64,000 bases of DNA, taken from Streptomyces sp. R41. GTDB taxonomy: Bacteria; Actinomycetota; Actinomycetes; Streptomycetales; Streptomycetaceae. Both the position numbers and the translations under genes were made by a program. This document shows, piece after piece, positions 9,536 to 17,941 of this stretch (position 1 is the first letter of the stretch; each line of letters opens with the position of its first letter). The notes under the pieces were generated by a model that was given only the letters and a program-made list of their open reading frames with translations, made no database searches and had not been told where the DNA came from. The stretch covers positions 744,001-808,000 of the forward strand of contig NZ_CP163443.1 in the NCBI RefSeq assembly GCF_041053055.1, read 5' to 3'.

Positions 9536-9988
9536 GAGAGGTACCTTCTCTCGTCGAGGGCGACTCGACAGGCACCAACTCCCGCCGATCCGGAGTTCTT
9601 CCCACCGCCTCCCCCGGGCATGGACGGTCGACCGCGAGCGGTGGGTCACAGGCCTCGGTCACCTTCTGCTCGCGGGCCACTGAGTCGCACATCACAGCCG
9701 GACCCGGTCGATGGGTGGTACAGTGCGGTGAGCACTTGTGTACGCCCCCTCTCGGGCGCCGGTGCCGGTTCCACTTCATTTCGCTGACACGCCCGTCGCT
9801 CGACGACCGGCGGACCAGCTTCTCAGCACCACCTCCTGAGCACGGCCACGGGCAGTTCTTCCCGTCCGCCGTTCGCGAGGTGATGTCTCCCCGCCGCACG
9901 GAGTCGTGAGCACGCCGCCTCCGCAGCCGGCACATCCCCCTTCCCTTCCTCATGACCTCATGAATCCGTCCTTGAAAGGACCCGCATC
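9536..9988 (+). other. 453-bp intergenic region upstream of the rho paralogue
   Basis: No convincing gene was seen. Short open frames exist on both strands (for example 9715-9909 plus), but they have no start context or family resemblance. The region would hold the divergent promoters for the MDR gene and for rho2, and its length allows a long rho leader. I found no clear -35/-10 pair and no stable terminator-like hairpin followed by T residues. Confidence 0.5.
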
Positions 9989-11131
9989 ATGACCACCACA
10001 CTCGAACACCCTCCTGTACGACAGCAGCTCCCGGCCCAGGCCGCCGGTGTCCTCGACATCGCGCACAACGGGCAGGGGTACCTGCGCGCCGCCGAGAGCT
10101 GCCTGCCCACACCGACCGACGTCCAGGTCTCCGCCGCGCTGATCCGCCGTCACGGCCTGCGCAAGGGCGACACCGTCGAAGGCGTACGCGGCGGGCCCCG
10201 CGCGCTCGCCGAGGTCGAGCGGATCAACGGCCGTACGCCCGAAGAGCTGCGCCGCCGCCCGCACTTCGGCGACCTCACCCCGCTGCACCCCCGCGACCGG
10301 CTCCGCCTGGAACACCCGGCGAGCGGTCTGGCCGGGCGCGTCGTCGATCTGGTCTCGCCGGTCGGCAAGGGCCAGCGCGGTCTGATCGTCGCCCCGCCCA
10401 AGACCGGTAAGACGGTGCTGCTCCAGCAGATCGCCGCCGCCGTCGCGGGCAACCATCCCGAATGCCACCTGATGGTGGTGCTGCTCGACGAGCGACCCGA
10501 AGAAGTGACCGACATGCGGCGCTCCGTCCGGGGCGAGGTCTTCGCCTCGACCTTCGACAAGACGCCCAAGCAGCACATCGCGCTCGCCGAACTCGTCGTC
10601 GAACGCGCCAAGCGCCTCGTCGAGCAGGGCGAGGACGTCGTCATCCTGATGGACTCCCTCACCCGGCTGTGCCGGGCGCACAACAACGCGGCCGCCTCCG
10701 GTGGCCGGACCCTCAGCGGCGGCGTCGACGCGGCCGCGGTGCACGGCCCCAAGCGGTTCTTCGGCGCCGCGCGCCTCGCCGAGGAGGGCGGCTCGCTCAC
10801 GATCCTCGCCACCGCCCTGGTGGAGACCGGCTCCCGCGCCGACGACTACTTCTTCGAGGAGCTCAAGAGCACCGGCAACATGGAGCTCCGCCTCGACCGG
10901 ACCCTGGCCTCCCGGCGCGTCTTCCCGGCCGTCGACGTCACCCCGTCGGGCACCCGCCGCGAGGAACTCCTGCTTCCCGCGGCCGAGTTGGCGGCCGTAC
11001 GCGGACTGCGGCGCGCCCTGCAGACGCGGGACGGCCAGGCGAACCTCGAAACCCTCCTGGAGCGGCTGCGCGCCACGCCGGACAACGCGACCTTCCTCCG
11101 CCAGGTCCAGCCGACGTTGCCCGCCGCCTGA
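9989..11131 (+). CDS. rho: Compact Rho transcription termination factor (second-type paralogue)
   Basis: A 380-residue hexameric RNA-dependent ATPase of the Rho family. It keeps a cold-shock-like RNA-binding domain ([20 protein letters not shown], residues ~20-90), Walker A APPKTGKT (135-142), the [12 protein letters not shown] segment (165-176), Walker [11 protein letters not shown] (217-226), the Q-loop [19 protein letters not shown] (244-262) and the R-loop region [11 protein letters not shown] (294-304). It lacks the N-terminal helix bundle and the long Arg/Asp-rich insertion that make housekeeping actinobacterial Rho proteins about 650-700 residues long, so it is most likely an extra copy. 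Start ATG 9989 follows GAAAGGA. The neighbours (MDR enzyme, carboxypeptidase) give no functional hint. Confidence 0.92.
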   Translation: MTTTLEHPPVRQQLPAQAAGVLDIAHNGQGYLRAAESCLPTPTDVQVSAALIRRHGLRKGDTVEGVRGGPRALAEVERINGRTPEELRRRPHFGDLTPLHPRDRLRLEHPASGLAGRVVDLVSPVGKGQRGLIVAPPKTGKTVLLQQIAAAVAGNHPECHLMVVLLDERPEEVTDMRRSVRGEVFASTFDKTPKQHIALAELVVERAKRLVEQGEDVVILMDSLTRLCRAHNNAAASGGRTLSGGVDAAAVHGPKRFFGAARLAEEGGSLTILATALVETGSRADDYFFEELKSTGNMELRLDRTLASRRVFPAVDVTPSGTRREELLLPAAELAAVRGLRRALQTRDGQANLETLLERLRATPDNATFLRQVQPTLPAA

Positions 11132-11220
11132 CCACTCCCGCGTGCGGCATCCGGGTACTGCATCCCGCCGCTCGGCCCTGGCACCCTGGCGTACGGCGAC
11201 TCCGTTCCTACGTTTGCGGT

Positions 11221-12411
11221 ATGACCATCGGATTCTCATCCCGCGCCGCCGCCTCCCGCGCCGGCCTCGCTCGCGCCGCCGTCTCCTGTTCCGCCGTCTG
11301 CGTGGTCGGCGCGCTGGCCCTCGCGCCGAGTGCGGCCGTCGCCCGGACGGCCACGGACCCGGGCGTGCCCCGGCCCACGGCATCGCAGCCGCCGCTGTAC
11401 CGGCCAGGGACGCAGGTACGGCCGCGGGCTGGGGCGCCCGAGGTCCCCGAGGACGTCTCCGCACTGTCCTGGCTGGTGGCCGATGCCCGCACCGGCGAGG
11501 TGCTCGCGGCGCACGACGCCCACCTCAAGCTGCCGCCCGCCAGCACCCTGAAGACCCTGTTCGCCCTCACGGTGCTCCCGGTGCTGCCCGGCGGCATCCG
11601 GCACACCGTCAAGGGGGAGGAGCTGGCGGACGTCGGCCCGGGGAGCAGCTTGGTCGGCGTCTCGGAGGGCCACACCTACCGTGTGGCCGACCTGTGGCGC
11701 GGTGTCTTCCTCAACTCCGGCAACGACGCCGTGCACGTGCTGGCCGCGATGAACGGCGGCTGGCAGACGACGGCGGAGCGGATGCAGGCCAAGGCCCGTT
11801 CACTGGGGGCACTCGACACCCATGTCGTCTCGCCCGACGGGTACGACACGCCCGGCCAGGTCTCGTCGGCGTACGACCTGGCGGTGTTCGGGCGGGCCGG
11901 GCTGCGCAACGCGGACTTCGCTCGGTACTGCTCCACCGTCGAGGCCATGTTCCCCGGCGACGGCTACCCGTACGAGATCGAGAACACCAACCGGCTGCTG
12001 ACCGGTGCCGATGGGGTGGAGCCGTATCCGGGCCTGATCGGCATCAAGAACGGCTACACCAGCGAGGCGGGCAACACACTCGTCGCCGCCGCGCGGCGGG
12101 GCGGGCGCACGCTCGTCGTCACCGTGATGAACCCTCAGTCGGGCGGCGGGTTCGCCGTCTACGAGGAGGCGCGCTCGCTGCTCGACTGGGGCTTCAAGGC
12201 AGCCGGTCACGTCGATCCCGTCGGATCGCTGCTGGACACGCGTGGCGTTCCGGCGGCCGGACCGGCCGCCCTGCCCACGCCCGCGGCACTCCCGGACAAC
12301 GGCGAATCCGGCTGGCCCGAAGCCGCCGGTATCACCGGAGCCGCGGGGCTGGGCGCCGGAGGCGTGGCCCTCGCCCTGTGGCTCAAGAACGGGCGGCCCA
12401 CCCGCGGCTGA
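11221..12411 (+). CDS. D-alanyl-D-alanine carboxypeptidase (class A low-molecular-mass PBP)
   Basis: A 396-residue secreted, membrane-anchored penicillin-binding protein that trims stem-peptide D-Ala. There is an N-terminal signal/anchor (hydrophobic ~19-41, AVA-R end), a Pro-rich linker to ~80, then the S11 peptidase domain with S108-T-L-K111 (nucleophile and Lys), S166-G-N168 and K276-N-G278 (KTG box with Thr replaced by Asn). A C-terminal hydrophobic helix (~368-388) followed by KNGRPTRG anchors it to the membrane. The last 205 bp overlap the 3' end of a convergent mannosyltransferase gene. Ninety bp separate it from rho2; co-transcription is possible. Confidence 0.9.
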   Translation: MTIGFSSRAAASRAGLARAAVSCSAVCVVGALALAPSAAVARTATDPGVPRPTASQPPLYRPGTQVRPRAGAPEVPEDVSALSWLVADARTGEVLAAHDAHLKLPPASTLKTLFALTVLPVLPGGIRHTVKGEELADVGPGSSLVGVSEGHTYRVADLWRGVFLNSGNDAVHVLAAMNGGWQTTAERMQAKARSLGALDTHVVSPDGYDTPGQVSSAYDLAVFGRAGLRNADFARYCSTVEAMFPGDGYPYEIENTNRLLTGADGVEPYPGLIGIKNGYTSEAGNTLVAAARRGGRTLVVTVMNPQSGGGFAVYEEARSLLDWGFKAAGHVDPVGSLLDTRGVPAAGPAALPTPAALPDNGESGWPEAAGITGAAGLGAGGVALALWLKNGRPTRG

Positions 12412-13520
12412 CCGACGGGCAGCCACAGCAGCAGCCCCAGCGTGATCCACGTATACGTGTTGCTGCCGAGGAATCCGTCGAGGCCGGACGCGTCGTCGAA
12501 CCAGAGCCACACCACGCTGCTGCACAGCACCACGTACAGGGCTCCCGCGACCCGCAGCCGGCGCCGGCGCAACAGCACGGCGAACGACGGCAGCAGCCAG
12601 ACGAGATGGTGCACCCAGGTGATCGGGCTGACGAGGCAGGCCGCGAGCCCGGTGAGAGCGAACGCGGCCGTCCAGTCCTCGTCGGCCAGCGCGCGGGAGG
12701 TCCGCCACGCCCATACGCACAGGACCAGCAGGGCGGCAGTCGCCCAGGCGGCCCTGCTCGGTTCGTCCGGTGCCACGAGCCGGGCCAGCACGCCCTGCAA
12801 CGACTGGTTGGAGACATAGGCGAGACGTCCGATGCGGTTCGTGTCCCACAGCGCCTCGGTCCAGTAGAAGCGCGAGGCGTCCGGTGCCACCCAGGCGGCC
12901 AGCGCGGTGGCCGCCACGGCGACGGCCGTCGCGACCCCGGCGGCGCGCCAGCGGCGGGCGAGCAGCAGCATTCCGATGAAGATGGCGGGCGTGAGCTTGA
13001 CCGCCGCGGCGAGGCCGATGCCGACGCCCGCCCGGCGTCCCCGTCCGGTGGACAGCAGCCATGCGTCGCTCAGCACGAGGGCGAGGAGCAGGAGGTTGAC
13101 CTGGCCGAAGCTGAAGGTGTCGCGGACCGGTTCGAGCAGCGCCAGCAGACAGCCCGTCAGGGCGAAGCCGAACCAGCCGTAGCGGCGCAGCGCGGGCCCC
13201 ACCAGGATCCACACGATTGCGGCGATGGCGGCGAGGTTGAGCAGCAGCTCGACGGCGATCGCCGTGCGCAGTCCGACCAGCGCCATCGGCAGCATGCCGA
13301 GGGCCGCGAACGGCGGATACGTGAAGCCGTACGTCGTCCCCGGCACGTGGTAGTCGTAGATCCGGCCGCCGTGATGGGCCCAGGCGTCGACCGTCCCGTA
13401 GTAGACGCGCAGGTCGAACCAGTCGCGCAGCAGCGGCACCGTGGCGGTGAACACGCCGACGGCGACGGCGAGTCCGAGGACGAAGAGCAACCGCCGGCGA
13501 TCGATGCTCAGCGCTCTCAT
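12207..13520 (-). CDS. GT87/DUF2029-type polyprenol-phosphate-mannose-dependent mannosyltransferase
   Basis: A 437-residue multi-spanning GT-C glycosyltransferase with about ten hydrophobic helices. Family marks are WFDLRVYYGTVDAWAHHGG in the first extracytoplasmic loop (acidic catalytic site), YGFTYPPFAALGMLP, SFGQVNLLLLALVLSD, VKLTPAIF and SPITWVHH. Such enzymes add mannose to lipid-linked or surface glycans outside the membrane. The start is the ATG at 13520 (GGGAAG eight bases upstream); an ATG at 13526 is possible. The C-terminal ~65 residues (Pro/Ala-rich, no helix) overlap the carboxypeptidase gene on the other strand. It lies 68 bp after another mannosyltransferase gene on the same strand, probably one operon. 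Confidence 0.85.
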   Translation of the reverse strand: MRALSIDRRRLLFVLGLAVAVGVFTATVPLLRDWFDLRVYYGTVDAWAHHGGRIYDYHVPGTTYGFTYPPFAALGMLPMALVGLRTAIAVELLLNLAAIAAIVWILVGPALRRYGWFGFALTGCLLALLEPVRDTFSFGQVNLLLLALVLSDAWLLSTGRGRRAGVGIGLAAAVKLTPAIFIGMLLLARRWRAAGVATAVAVAATALAAWVAPDASRFYWTEALWDTNRIGRLAYVSNQSLQGVLARLVAPDEPSRAAWATAALLVLCVWAWRTSRALADEDWTAAFALTGLAACLVSPITWVHHLVWLLPSFAVLLRRRRLRVAGALYVVLCSSVVWLWFDDASGLDGFLGSNTYTWITLGLLLWLPVGQPRVGRPFLSHRARATPPAPSPAAPVIPAASGQPDSPLSGSAAGVGRAAGPAAGTPRVSSSDPTGST

Positions 13521-13588
13521 GCCCATCACTTCCCGTGTGCTGCCCCGCTCGCTCTTGTCGTCCTGCCGTCTCTTGCCGTCCAGCCCTC

Positions 13589-14977
13589 TCATGCGGTCCG
13601 TCCGAGCACCGGTGCCTGCGCCGCTTGGTGGGCCTGCCAGAGCACGACCAGCGCGAGCACTCCGCCGGAAACGGCCAGGATCACCTGTTCGGCGTCCGGC
13701 GGTCCTCCGCTCGGCAGTACGGCCAGCGCGAGCACCGCGCTGGCGGCCGCGACGCGGTGACGCACCGAAGCGCTGGGCGCCGCCGCGGCGATGAGGAACA
13801 GTCCCCACAGCGCGTACCAGGGCCGGATCGCCGGGCCGAATACGGCCACCGCGGCCAGGCTCAGGCCCAACGCGTAGATCGGGCCGGGCCGTAGGCGCAG
13901 CCATATGAACAGGACCACGATCACGGTCAGCGCGAGTCCGGCCGCGTGCCACACGGGCAGGGCCAACGGTGCGAGGCCGCTGCCGAGCTTCTCGAGCAGG
14001 GCGCCGGAGGCGCGGCCGAGGACACTGGTGGGCGACCAGTTGTGCGGCGAGACGGGGGTCTTCAGGGCCGCGATCCAGCCGTATCCCGTACCGGTCGCGG
14101 CGGTGGCCGCGACCGTGGTGGCGAGGGCGACCACGGTCGTGGTCAGGGCGGACTTCACCATCCCCCGCCGCCCGCGCAGCGCGACCACCGCCAGCAGGCC
14201 GAGCACGGCGGGCGCCTTGACCAGCGCGGCGAGGGTGATGAGGACGACGCCCAGCACATGCCACCGGCCGCGCGCGGCCACCAGGCCGACGCCGAGCAGG
14301 CCGAGCATGATGGCGTCGTTGTGCGCACCGGCCACCAGGTGGAGGAGGACGAGCGGGTTGAGCGCCCCCAGCCACAGCGCGGCGGCCGGATCGGCGCCGC
14401 TGTGCCGGGCGAGACGGGGCAGCGCCGCCGCCATCAGGGCGACGCCAAGCAGGGCGACCAGGCGCATGCCGAGCAGTCCTGCCGGTATCTCCCCGCGCGT
14501 CAGGCCGGACAGCGCGGAGGCGACGGCGAGGAAGACCGGGCCGTACGGCGTCGTGGTCTGCTGCCACACCGGCGCGACCTCGTCGGCAAGCGGGCCGCCC
14601 AGCTGCGCCGGCCCGTGCGCGTAGACATCGATGTGCGCGTCGACCATCGCGCCCTGCGCGAGATAGCTGTACACGTCCCGGCTGAACAGTGGCGGCGCGA
14701 GCAGCAGCGGGGCCGCCCACACGGCAAGAACGAGCAGCAGGGAGCGCGGAGTCGGCGGTTCGGGGCCCCGTACGACGGTGCCGAGGAGCGCCCAGGCGGC
14801 GATCAGCAGGACAACGCCGAAGTACACGCCGACCAGGCCGAGCACGGCACGCCCCGACTCGGGGGCGAGGAGATCCCTCGCGGGCAGCGCGCCGGCCGTT
14901 TCACCTCCCAGCGCGAGGAAGGCGGTACCGGCCAGGCCAAGAGCCTGGCAGTGGCGGAGATCGACGGGGAAAGCCAT
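13589..14977 (-). CDS. Alpha-1,6-mannosyltransferase, MptB-like GT-C
   Basis: A 462-residue integral membrane protein with 12-13 predicted helices. It has the GT-C loop-1 acid site SRDVYSYLAQGAMVDA, followed by YAHGP, W-TTTPYGPVFL, then LGALNPLVLLHLVAGAHNDA and KAPAVLGL. These match the polyprenol-phosphomannose-dependent alpha-1,6-mannosyltransferase group (MptB and relatives) that build mannan cores in actinobacteria. I use ATG 14977; a GTG at 14986 is also in frame. It forms a pair with the GT87 gene downstream. In Streptomyces the acceptor is not established, so lipomannan-like glycans or protein mannosylation are both possible. Confidence 0.85.
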   Translation of the reverse strand: MAFPVDLRHCQALGLAGTAFLALGGETAGALPARDLLAPESGRAVLGLVGVYFGVVLLIAAWALLGTVVRGPEPPTPRSLLLVLAVWAAPLLLAPPLFSRDVYSYLAQGAMVDAHIDVYAHGPAQLGGPLADEVAPVWQQTTTPYGPVFLAVASALSGLTRGEIPAGLLGMRLVALLGVALMAAALPRLARHSGADPAAALWLGALNPLVLLHLVAGAHNDAIMLGLLGVGLVAARGRWHVLGVVLITLAALVKAPAVLGLLAVVALRGRRGMVKSALTTTVVALATTVAATAATGTGYGWIAALKTPVSPHNWSPTSVLGRASGALLEKLGSGLAPLALPVWHAAGLALTVIVVLFIWLRLRPGPIYALGLSLAAVAVFGPAIRPWYALWGLFLIAAAAPSASVRHRVAAASAVLALAVLPSGGPPDAEQVILAVSGGVLALVVLWQAHQAAQAPVLGRTA

Positions 14978-15012
14978 GGCCAACACTCGGAAAGCGTGTC
15001 AACGCGAGGTGG

Positions 15013-15038
15013 CCGGAGGGCGACGTGTTGCCCTCCGG
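15013..15038 (-). terminator. GC-rich hairpin between glutaminase and mannosyltransferase
   Basis: A perfect 9-bp inverted repeat CCGGAGGGC / GCCCTCCGG encloses an 8-base loop, 36 bp upstream of the mannosyltransferase start. No T-run follows, as is usual in Streptomyces. It could stop read-through from glsA or act as a leader structure. Confidence 0.45.
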
Positions 15039-15108
15039 GCGGGGGCCGTCGTGTGACCTCCGCGTGGTCGCTCCGCTGGGTTCGCCGGAATGCTGCGGGT
15101 GGTTCGCC

Positions 15109-15190
15109 TGCCGCGGGGCCGGTGGGGGCTCGTCGCGCCCACGCGGCGGAGCCGCATCATGTCACTGCCCCGCGCCCCTTACGGGGCGCT
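15109..15190 (-). repeat. Streptomyces interspersed intergenic repeat
   Basis: On the minus strand this reads GCGCCCCGTAAGGGGCGC, then GGGGCAGTGACATGATGCGG, then CTCCGCCGCGTGGGCGCGAC and GAGCCCCCACCGGCCCCGCG. From memory this is the very common Streptomyces intergenic repeat, in which a GGGGCGC hairpin is followed by a GCCCCCACCGG tail. Its hairpin half is annotated separately as the glsA terminator. Copy number in the genome would confirm it. Confidence 0.7.
15172..15189 (-). terminator. Hairpin terminator downstream of glutaminase
   Basis: A perfect 7-bp stem GCGCCCC / GGGGCGC with a TTAC loop begins 15 bp after the glsA stop codon. It is the hairpin part of the interspersed repeat and is well placed to end glsA transcription, although no T-run follows. 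Confidence 0.6.
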
Positions 15191-15203
15191 CCACATCCCC
15201 TTC

Positions 15204-16127
15204 TCAGAACACTGAGACGCCCGTCAGTGTGGTGAAGCGGTCCAGGGCCGCCACGCCCGCCACCGAGTTGCCGCGCTCGTCCAGGCCCGGGCTCCAGACA
15301 CACAACGTGCAACGTCCCGGCACCACCGCGATGATGCCGCCGCCCACCCCGCTCTTGCCGGGCAGGCCGACGCGGTACGCGAAGTCGCCGGCCGCGTCGT
15401 ACGTCCCGCAGGTGAGCATGACCGCGTTGACCTGTTTGGCCTGGCTCTGGGTGAGCAGCCGGGAGCCGTCGGCGCGGATGCCGTGGCGGGCCAGGAAGCT
15501 GGTGGCGAGAGCGAGGTCGGCGCAGGACGCCTCGATCGAGCACTGCCGGAAGTACTGCTCCAGGAGCACCGGTACCGGATTGTCGATATTGCCGTACGAC
15601 GCCATGAAGTGGCCGAGCGCGGCATTGCGGTCGCCGTGCGCGGCCTCGGAGGCGGCTACGTCCTTGTCGAAGGTGAGCCGCCGGTTGCCGCTCTCGGCGC
15701 GCAGGAACTCCAGGAGCGTACCCGCCGCGTCACCCGTCCGGGTCTGCAGCCGGTCGGTGACGACGAGGGCGCCCGCGTTGATGAAGGGGTTGCGCGGGAT
15801 GCCGTTCTCGTACTCCAGCTGGACCAGGGAGTTGAAGGGGTTGCCGGAGGGCTCGCGGCCGACGTGCTCCCAGAGTTCGTCGCCCTCGCGGGCCAGGTCA
15901 AGGGCCAGAGTGAAGACCTTGGTGATGGACTGCGTGGAGAACGGCTGCCGCCAGTCCCCCACGCCGTACACCGTGCCGTCGAGCTCCGCGACGGCCATGC
16001 CGAAGCGGCGCGGGTCGCAGGCGGCGAGCGCCGGGATGTAGTCGGCGGGCCGCCCGCGACCCGGCGTCTGCGCGATCTCGGTGGCGATGCGCTCCAGGAC
16101 CGGCTGGAAGGTCAGGGACGGGGACAT
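15204..16127 (-). CDS. glsA: Glutaminase A
   Basis: A 307-residue serine-dependent glutaminase (Gln to Glu + NH3), a cytosolic family with a beta-lactamase-like fold. Active-site marks are Tyr30 (ADYIPALA), the S67-I-T-K70 catalytic pair in FSTQSITKVF, GNPFNSLVQLE, NPFINAGAL, SYGNIDNPVP and the C-terminal GKSGVGGGI loop. Length is normal. ATG 16127 is taken; ATG 16136 (three residues earlier, MVI) is equally open. It lies next to aspartase, asparaginase and an asparagine permease, so this block handles amide amino acids. A 33-bp tandem array lies between glsA and the aspartase stop. Confidence 0.93.
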   Translation of the reverse strand: MSPSLTFQPVLERIATEIAQTPGRGRPADYIPALAACDPRRFGMAVAELDGTVYGVGDWRQPFSTQSITKVFTLALDLAREGDELWEHVGREPSGNPFNSLVQLEYENGIPRNPFINAGALVVTDRLQTRTGDAAGTLLEFLRAESGNRRLTFDKDVAASEAAHGDRNAALGHFMASYGNIDNPVPVLLEQYFRQCSIEASCADLALATSFLARHGIRADGSRLLTQSQAKQVNAVMLTCGTYDAAGDFAYRVGLPGKSGVGGGIIAVVPGRCTLCVWSPGLDERGNSVAGVAALDRFTTLTGVSVF

Positions 16128-16151
16128 GATCACCATTCTGCCGCCAGGCCG

Positions 16152-16448
16152 GTCGTGTTGCTCATCGGCTGCCGGGGCAAAATGGTCCGGCTGCTCATCG
16201 GCCGCTTGGCCACCGTGGTCCCGCTCCTCATCAGCCGCTTGGCCACCGTGGTCCCGCTCCTCATCAGCCGCTTGGCCACCGTGGTCCCGCTCCTCATCAG
16301 CCGCTTGGCCACCGTGGTCCCGCTCCTCATCAGCCGCTTGGCCACCGTGGTCCCGCTCCTCATCAGCCGCTCAATCGGCCTGGTCCGCTGCTCAACGCCC
16401 GCTCAGTCCGGCGTGGTCGCGCTGCTCACCGGCCGATCAGGGACGTAC
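16152..16448 (-). repeat. 33-bp tandem repeat array downstream of aspartase
   Basis: Nine consecutive units of 33 bp run from the end of the aspartase gene toward glsA. The four central units (16218-16250, 16251-16283, 16284-16316, 16317-16349) are identical on the plus strand: GTCCCGCTCCTCATCAGCCG followed by CTTGGCCACCGTG. Flanking units (16152-16217 and 16350-16448) are degenerate but keep the GCTCATC core. The array includes the aspartase stop codon (16437-16439). On the minus strand each unit contains the interrupted palindrome CCACGGTGG. No spacers are present, so it is not a CRISPR array. Confidence 0.95.
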
Positions 16449-17849
16449 CGCGCCACTGCCCGCGACCACCTCGGGCCGCAGCAGCTCGGCGAGCCGCTCG
16501 GCGGGCAACAGCCCCTTCTCCAGGACGAGTTCGGCCACTCCACGTCCACTGGCGAGGGCTTCCTTCGCGATGTCGGTGGCGGCCGTGTACCCGATGTGCG
16601 GGTTGAGCGCGGTCACCAGCCCGATGGAGTTCTCCACGGCGGCGCGCAGTTCCTCGGTGTTCGCCGTGATGCCCGCGACGCAGCGCTCGGCGAGGGTGAG
16701 GCAGGCGGTCCGCAGGTGGGTGATGGACTCGGACAGGGAGTGCAGGATGATCGGCTCGAAGGCATTGAGCTGGAGTTGACCGGCTTCCGCGGCCATGGTG
16801 ATGGTGACGTCGTTGCCGATCACTTCGAAGGCGACCTGGTTGACGACCTCGGGGATCACCGGGTTGACCTTGCCGGGCATGATGCTCGAACCCGCCTGCA
16901 CCGGCGGCAGGTTGATCTCGTTGAGGCCCGCGCGCGGCCCGGAGGACAGCAGCCGCAGGTCGTTGCAGCTCTTGGAGAGCTTGACCGCGATCCGCTTCAG
17001 CACACCGGACATCTGCACGAAGGCGCCGCAGTCCTGGGTCGCCTCGACCAGGTTGGCGGCGGTGACCAGCGGCAGTCCTGTGATGTCGGCGAGATGGCGG
17101 CGCGCCGACTCGGCGTATCCGGCGGGGGCGTTGAGCCCGGTCCCGATGGCGGTGGCGCCGAGGTTGATCTCGTGGATCAGCTCGACGGCCTCGGCGAGCC
17201 GGCTGCGGTCCTCGTCCAGCATCACCGCGAACGCCGAGAACTCCTGCCCCAGCGTCATCGGCACGGCGTCCTGGAGCTGGGTGCGCCCCATCTTCAGTAC
17301 GTCGCGGAACTCGACGGCCTTGGCGGCGAACGCGTTCTGGAGCACGGCCATCGCCTTGAGCAGCCCGCGCACCGCGAAGACGGTGGCGACCTTGACGGCG
17401 GTCGGGTAGACGTCGTTGGTCGACTGGCCGAGGTTGACGTCCTCGTTGGGGTGGAGGTGCAGGTACTCGCCCTTGTCGTGGCCGAGGAGCTCCAACGCCC
17501 GGTTGGCGACGACCTCGTTGGCGTTCATGTTCGTCGAGGTGCCTGCGCCGCCCTGGATGACGTCGACCACGAACTGATCGTGCAGTTTGCCGTCCCGGAT
17601 CTCCCGGCAGGCCTCGACGATGGCGGCGGCCTTGCGGGGCTCGAGGAGGCCGAGTTCCTCATTCGCGCGGGCAGCTGCCTCCTTGACGGCGGCGAGGGCG
17701 TCGATCAGGTGCGGATAGGCGGAGATCGGGGTGCCCGTGATGGGGAAGTTCTCCGTGGCGCGCAGGGTGTGGATGCCCCAGTACGCGTCGGCGGGGACGT
17801 CGCGGTCTCCGAGCAGGTCGTGTTCGCTGCGGTGGGCTGCGGCGGTCAT
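16437..17849 (-). CDS. aspA: Aspartate ammonia-lyase (aspartase)
   Basis: A 470-residue homotetrameric lyase (Asp to fumarate + NH3). Superfamily signature GSSIMPGKVNP is at 320-330, with the mobile-loop Ser at 321 or 322; other conserved blocks are TSTNMNANEV (104-113), HPNEDVNLGQSTND (133-146) and GTGLNAP (236-242). The N-terminus E-HDLLGDRDVPADAYWGIHT distinguishes aspartase from fumarase. Asparaginase ends 92 bp upstream on the same strand, and together they would convert Asn to Asp to fumarate. A 22-bp direct repeat lies in that gap and a 33-bp array begins at the stop. Confidence 0.93.
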   Translation of the reverse strand: MTAAAHRSEHDLLGDRDVPADAYWGIHTLRATENFPITGTPISAYPHLIDALAAVKEAAARANEELGLLEPRKAAAIVEACREIRDGKLHDQFVVDVIQGGAGTSTNMNANEVVANRALELLGHDKGEYLHLHPNEDVNLGQSTNDVYPTAVKVATVFAVRGLLKAMAVLQNAFAAKAVEFRDVLKMGRTQLQDAVPMTLGQEFSAFAVMLDEDRSRLAEAVELIHEINLGATAIGTGLNAPAGYAESARRHLADITGLPLVTAANLVEATQDCGAFVQMSGVLKRIAVKLSKSCNDLRLLSSGPRAGLNEINLPPVQAGSSIMPGKVNPVIPEVVNQVAFEVIGNDVTITMAAEAGQLQLNAFEPIILHSLSESITHLRTACLTLAERCVAGITANTEELRAAVENSIGLVTALNPHIGYTAATDIAKEALASGRGVAELVLEKGLLPAERLAELLRPEVVAGSGAVRP

Positions 17850-17868
17850 GTCGGTGCGGGTCTTCTTT

Positions 17869-17912
17869 CAGAAGGGGTGAGTCACGCGTACAGAAGGGGT
17901 GAGTCAGGCGTA
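17869..17912 (-). repeat. 22-bp tandem direct repeat between asparaginase and aspartase genes
   Basis: Two copies (17869-17890 and 17891-17912) of CAGAAGGGGTGAGTCACGCG plus TA differ at one base. On the minus strand each contains TACGC-C/G-TGACTCACC, which resembles the stop-codon context of the asparaginase gene (CACGCCTGA). It could be a duplicated gene end or a pair of binding sites ahead of aspA. Confidence 0.85.
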
Positions 17913-17941
17913 CGTAGCTGCCTGCCTCTCAGGTGGACGGT

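Noticed and set aside
9715..9909. 64-residue leader protein upstream of rho2
   Set aside because: No Shine-Dalgarno, no resemblance to a known leader, and base composition by codon position is not convincing.
16130..16363. 77-residue minus-strand peptide with repeated MRSGTTVAKRL
   Set aside because: It is produced by the 33-bp array being a multiple of 3. There is no ribosome site, and similar repeated peptides arise in other frames.
16152..16448. CRISPR array
   Set aside because: Units are directly adjacent without unique spacers and no cas genes are nearby, so it is a tandem repeat.
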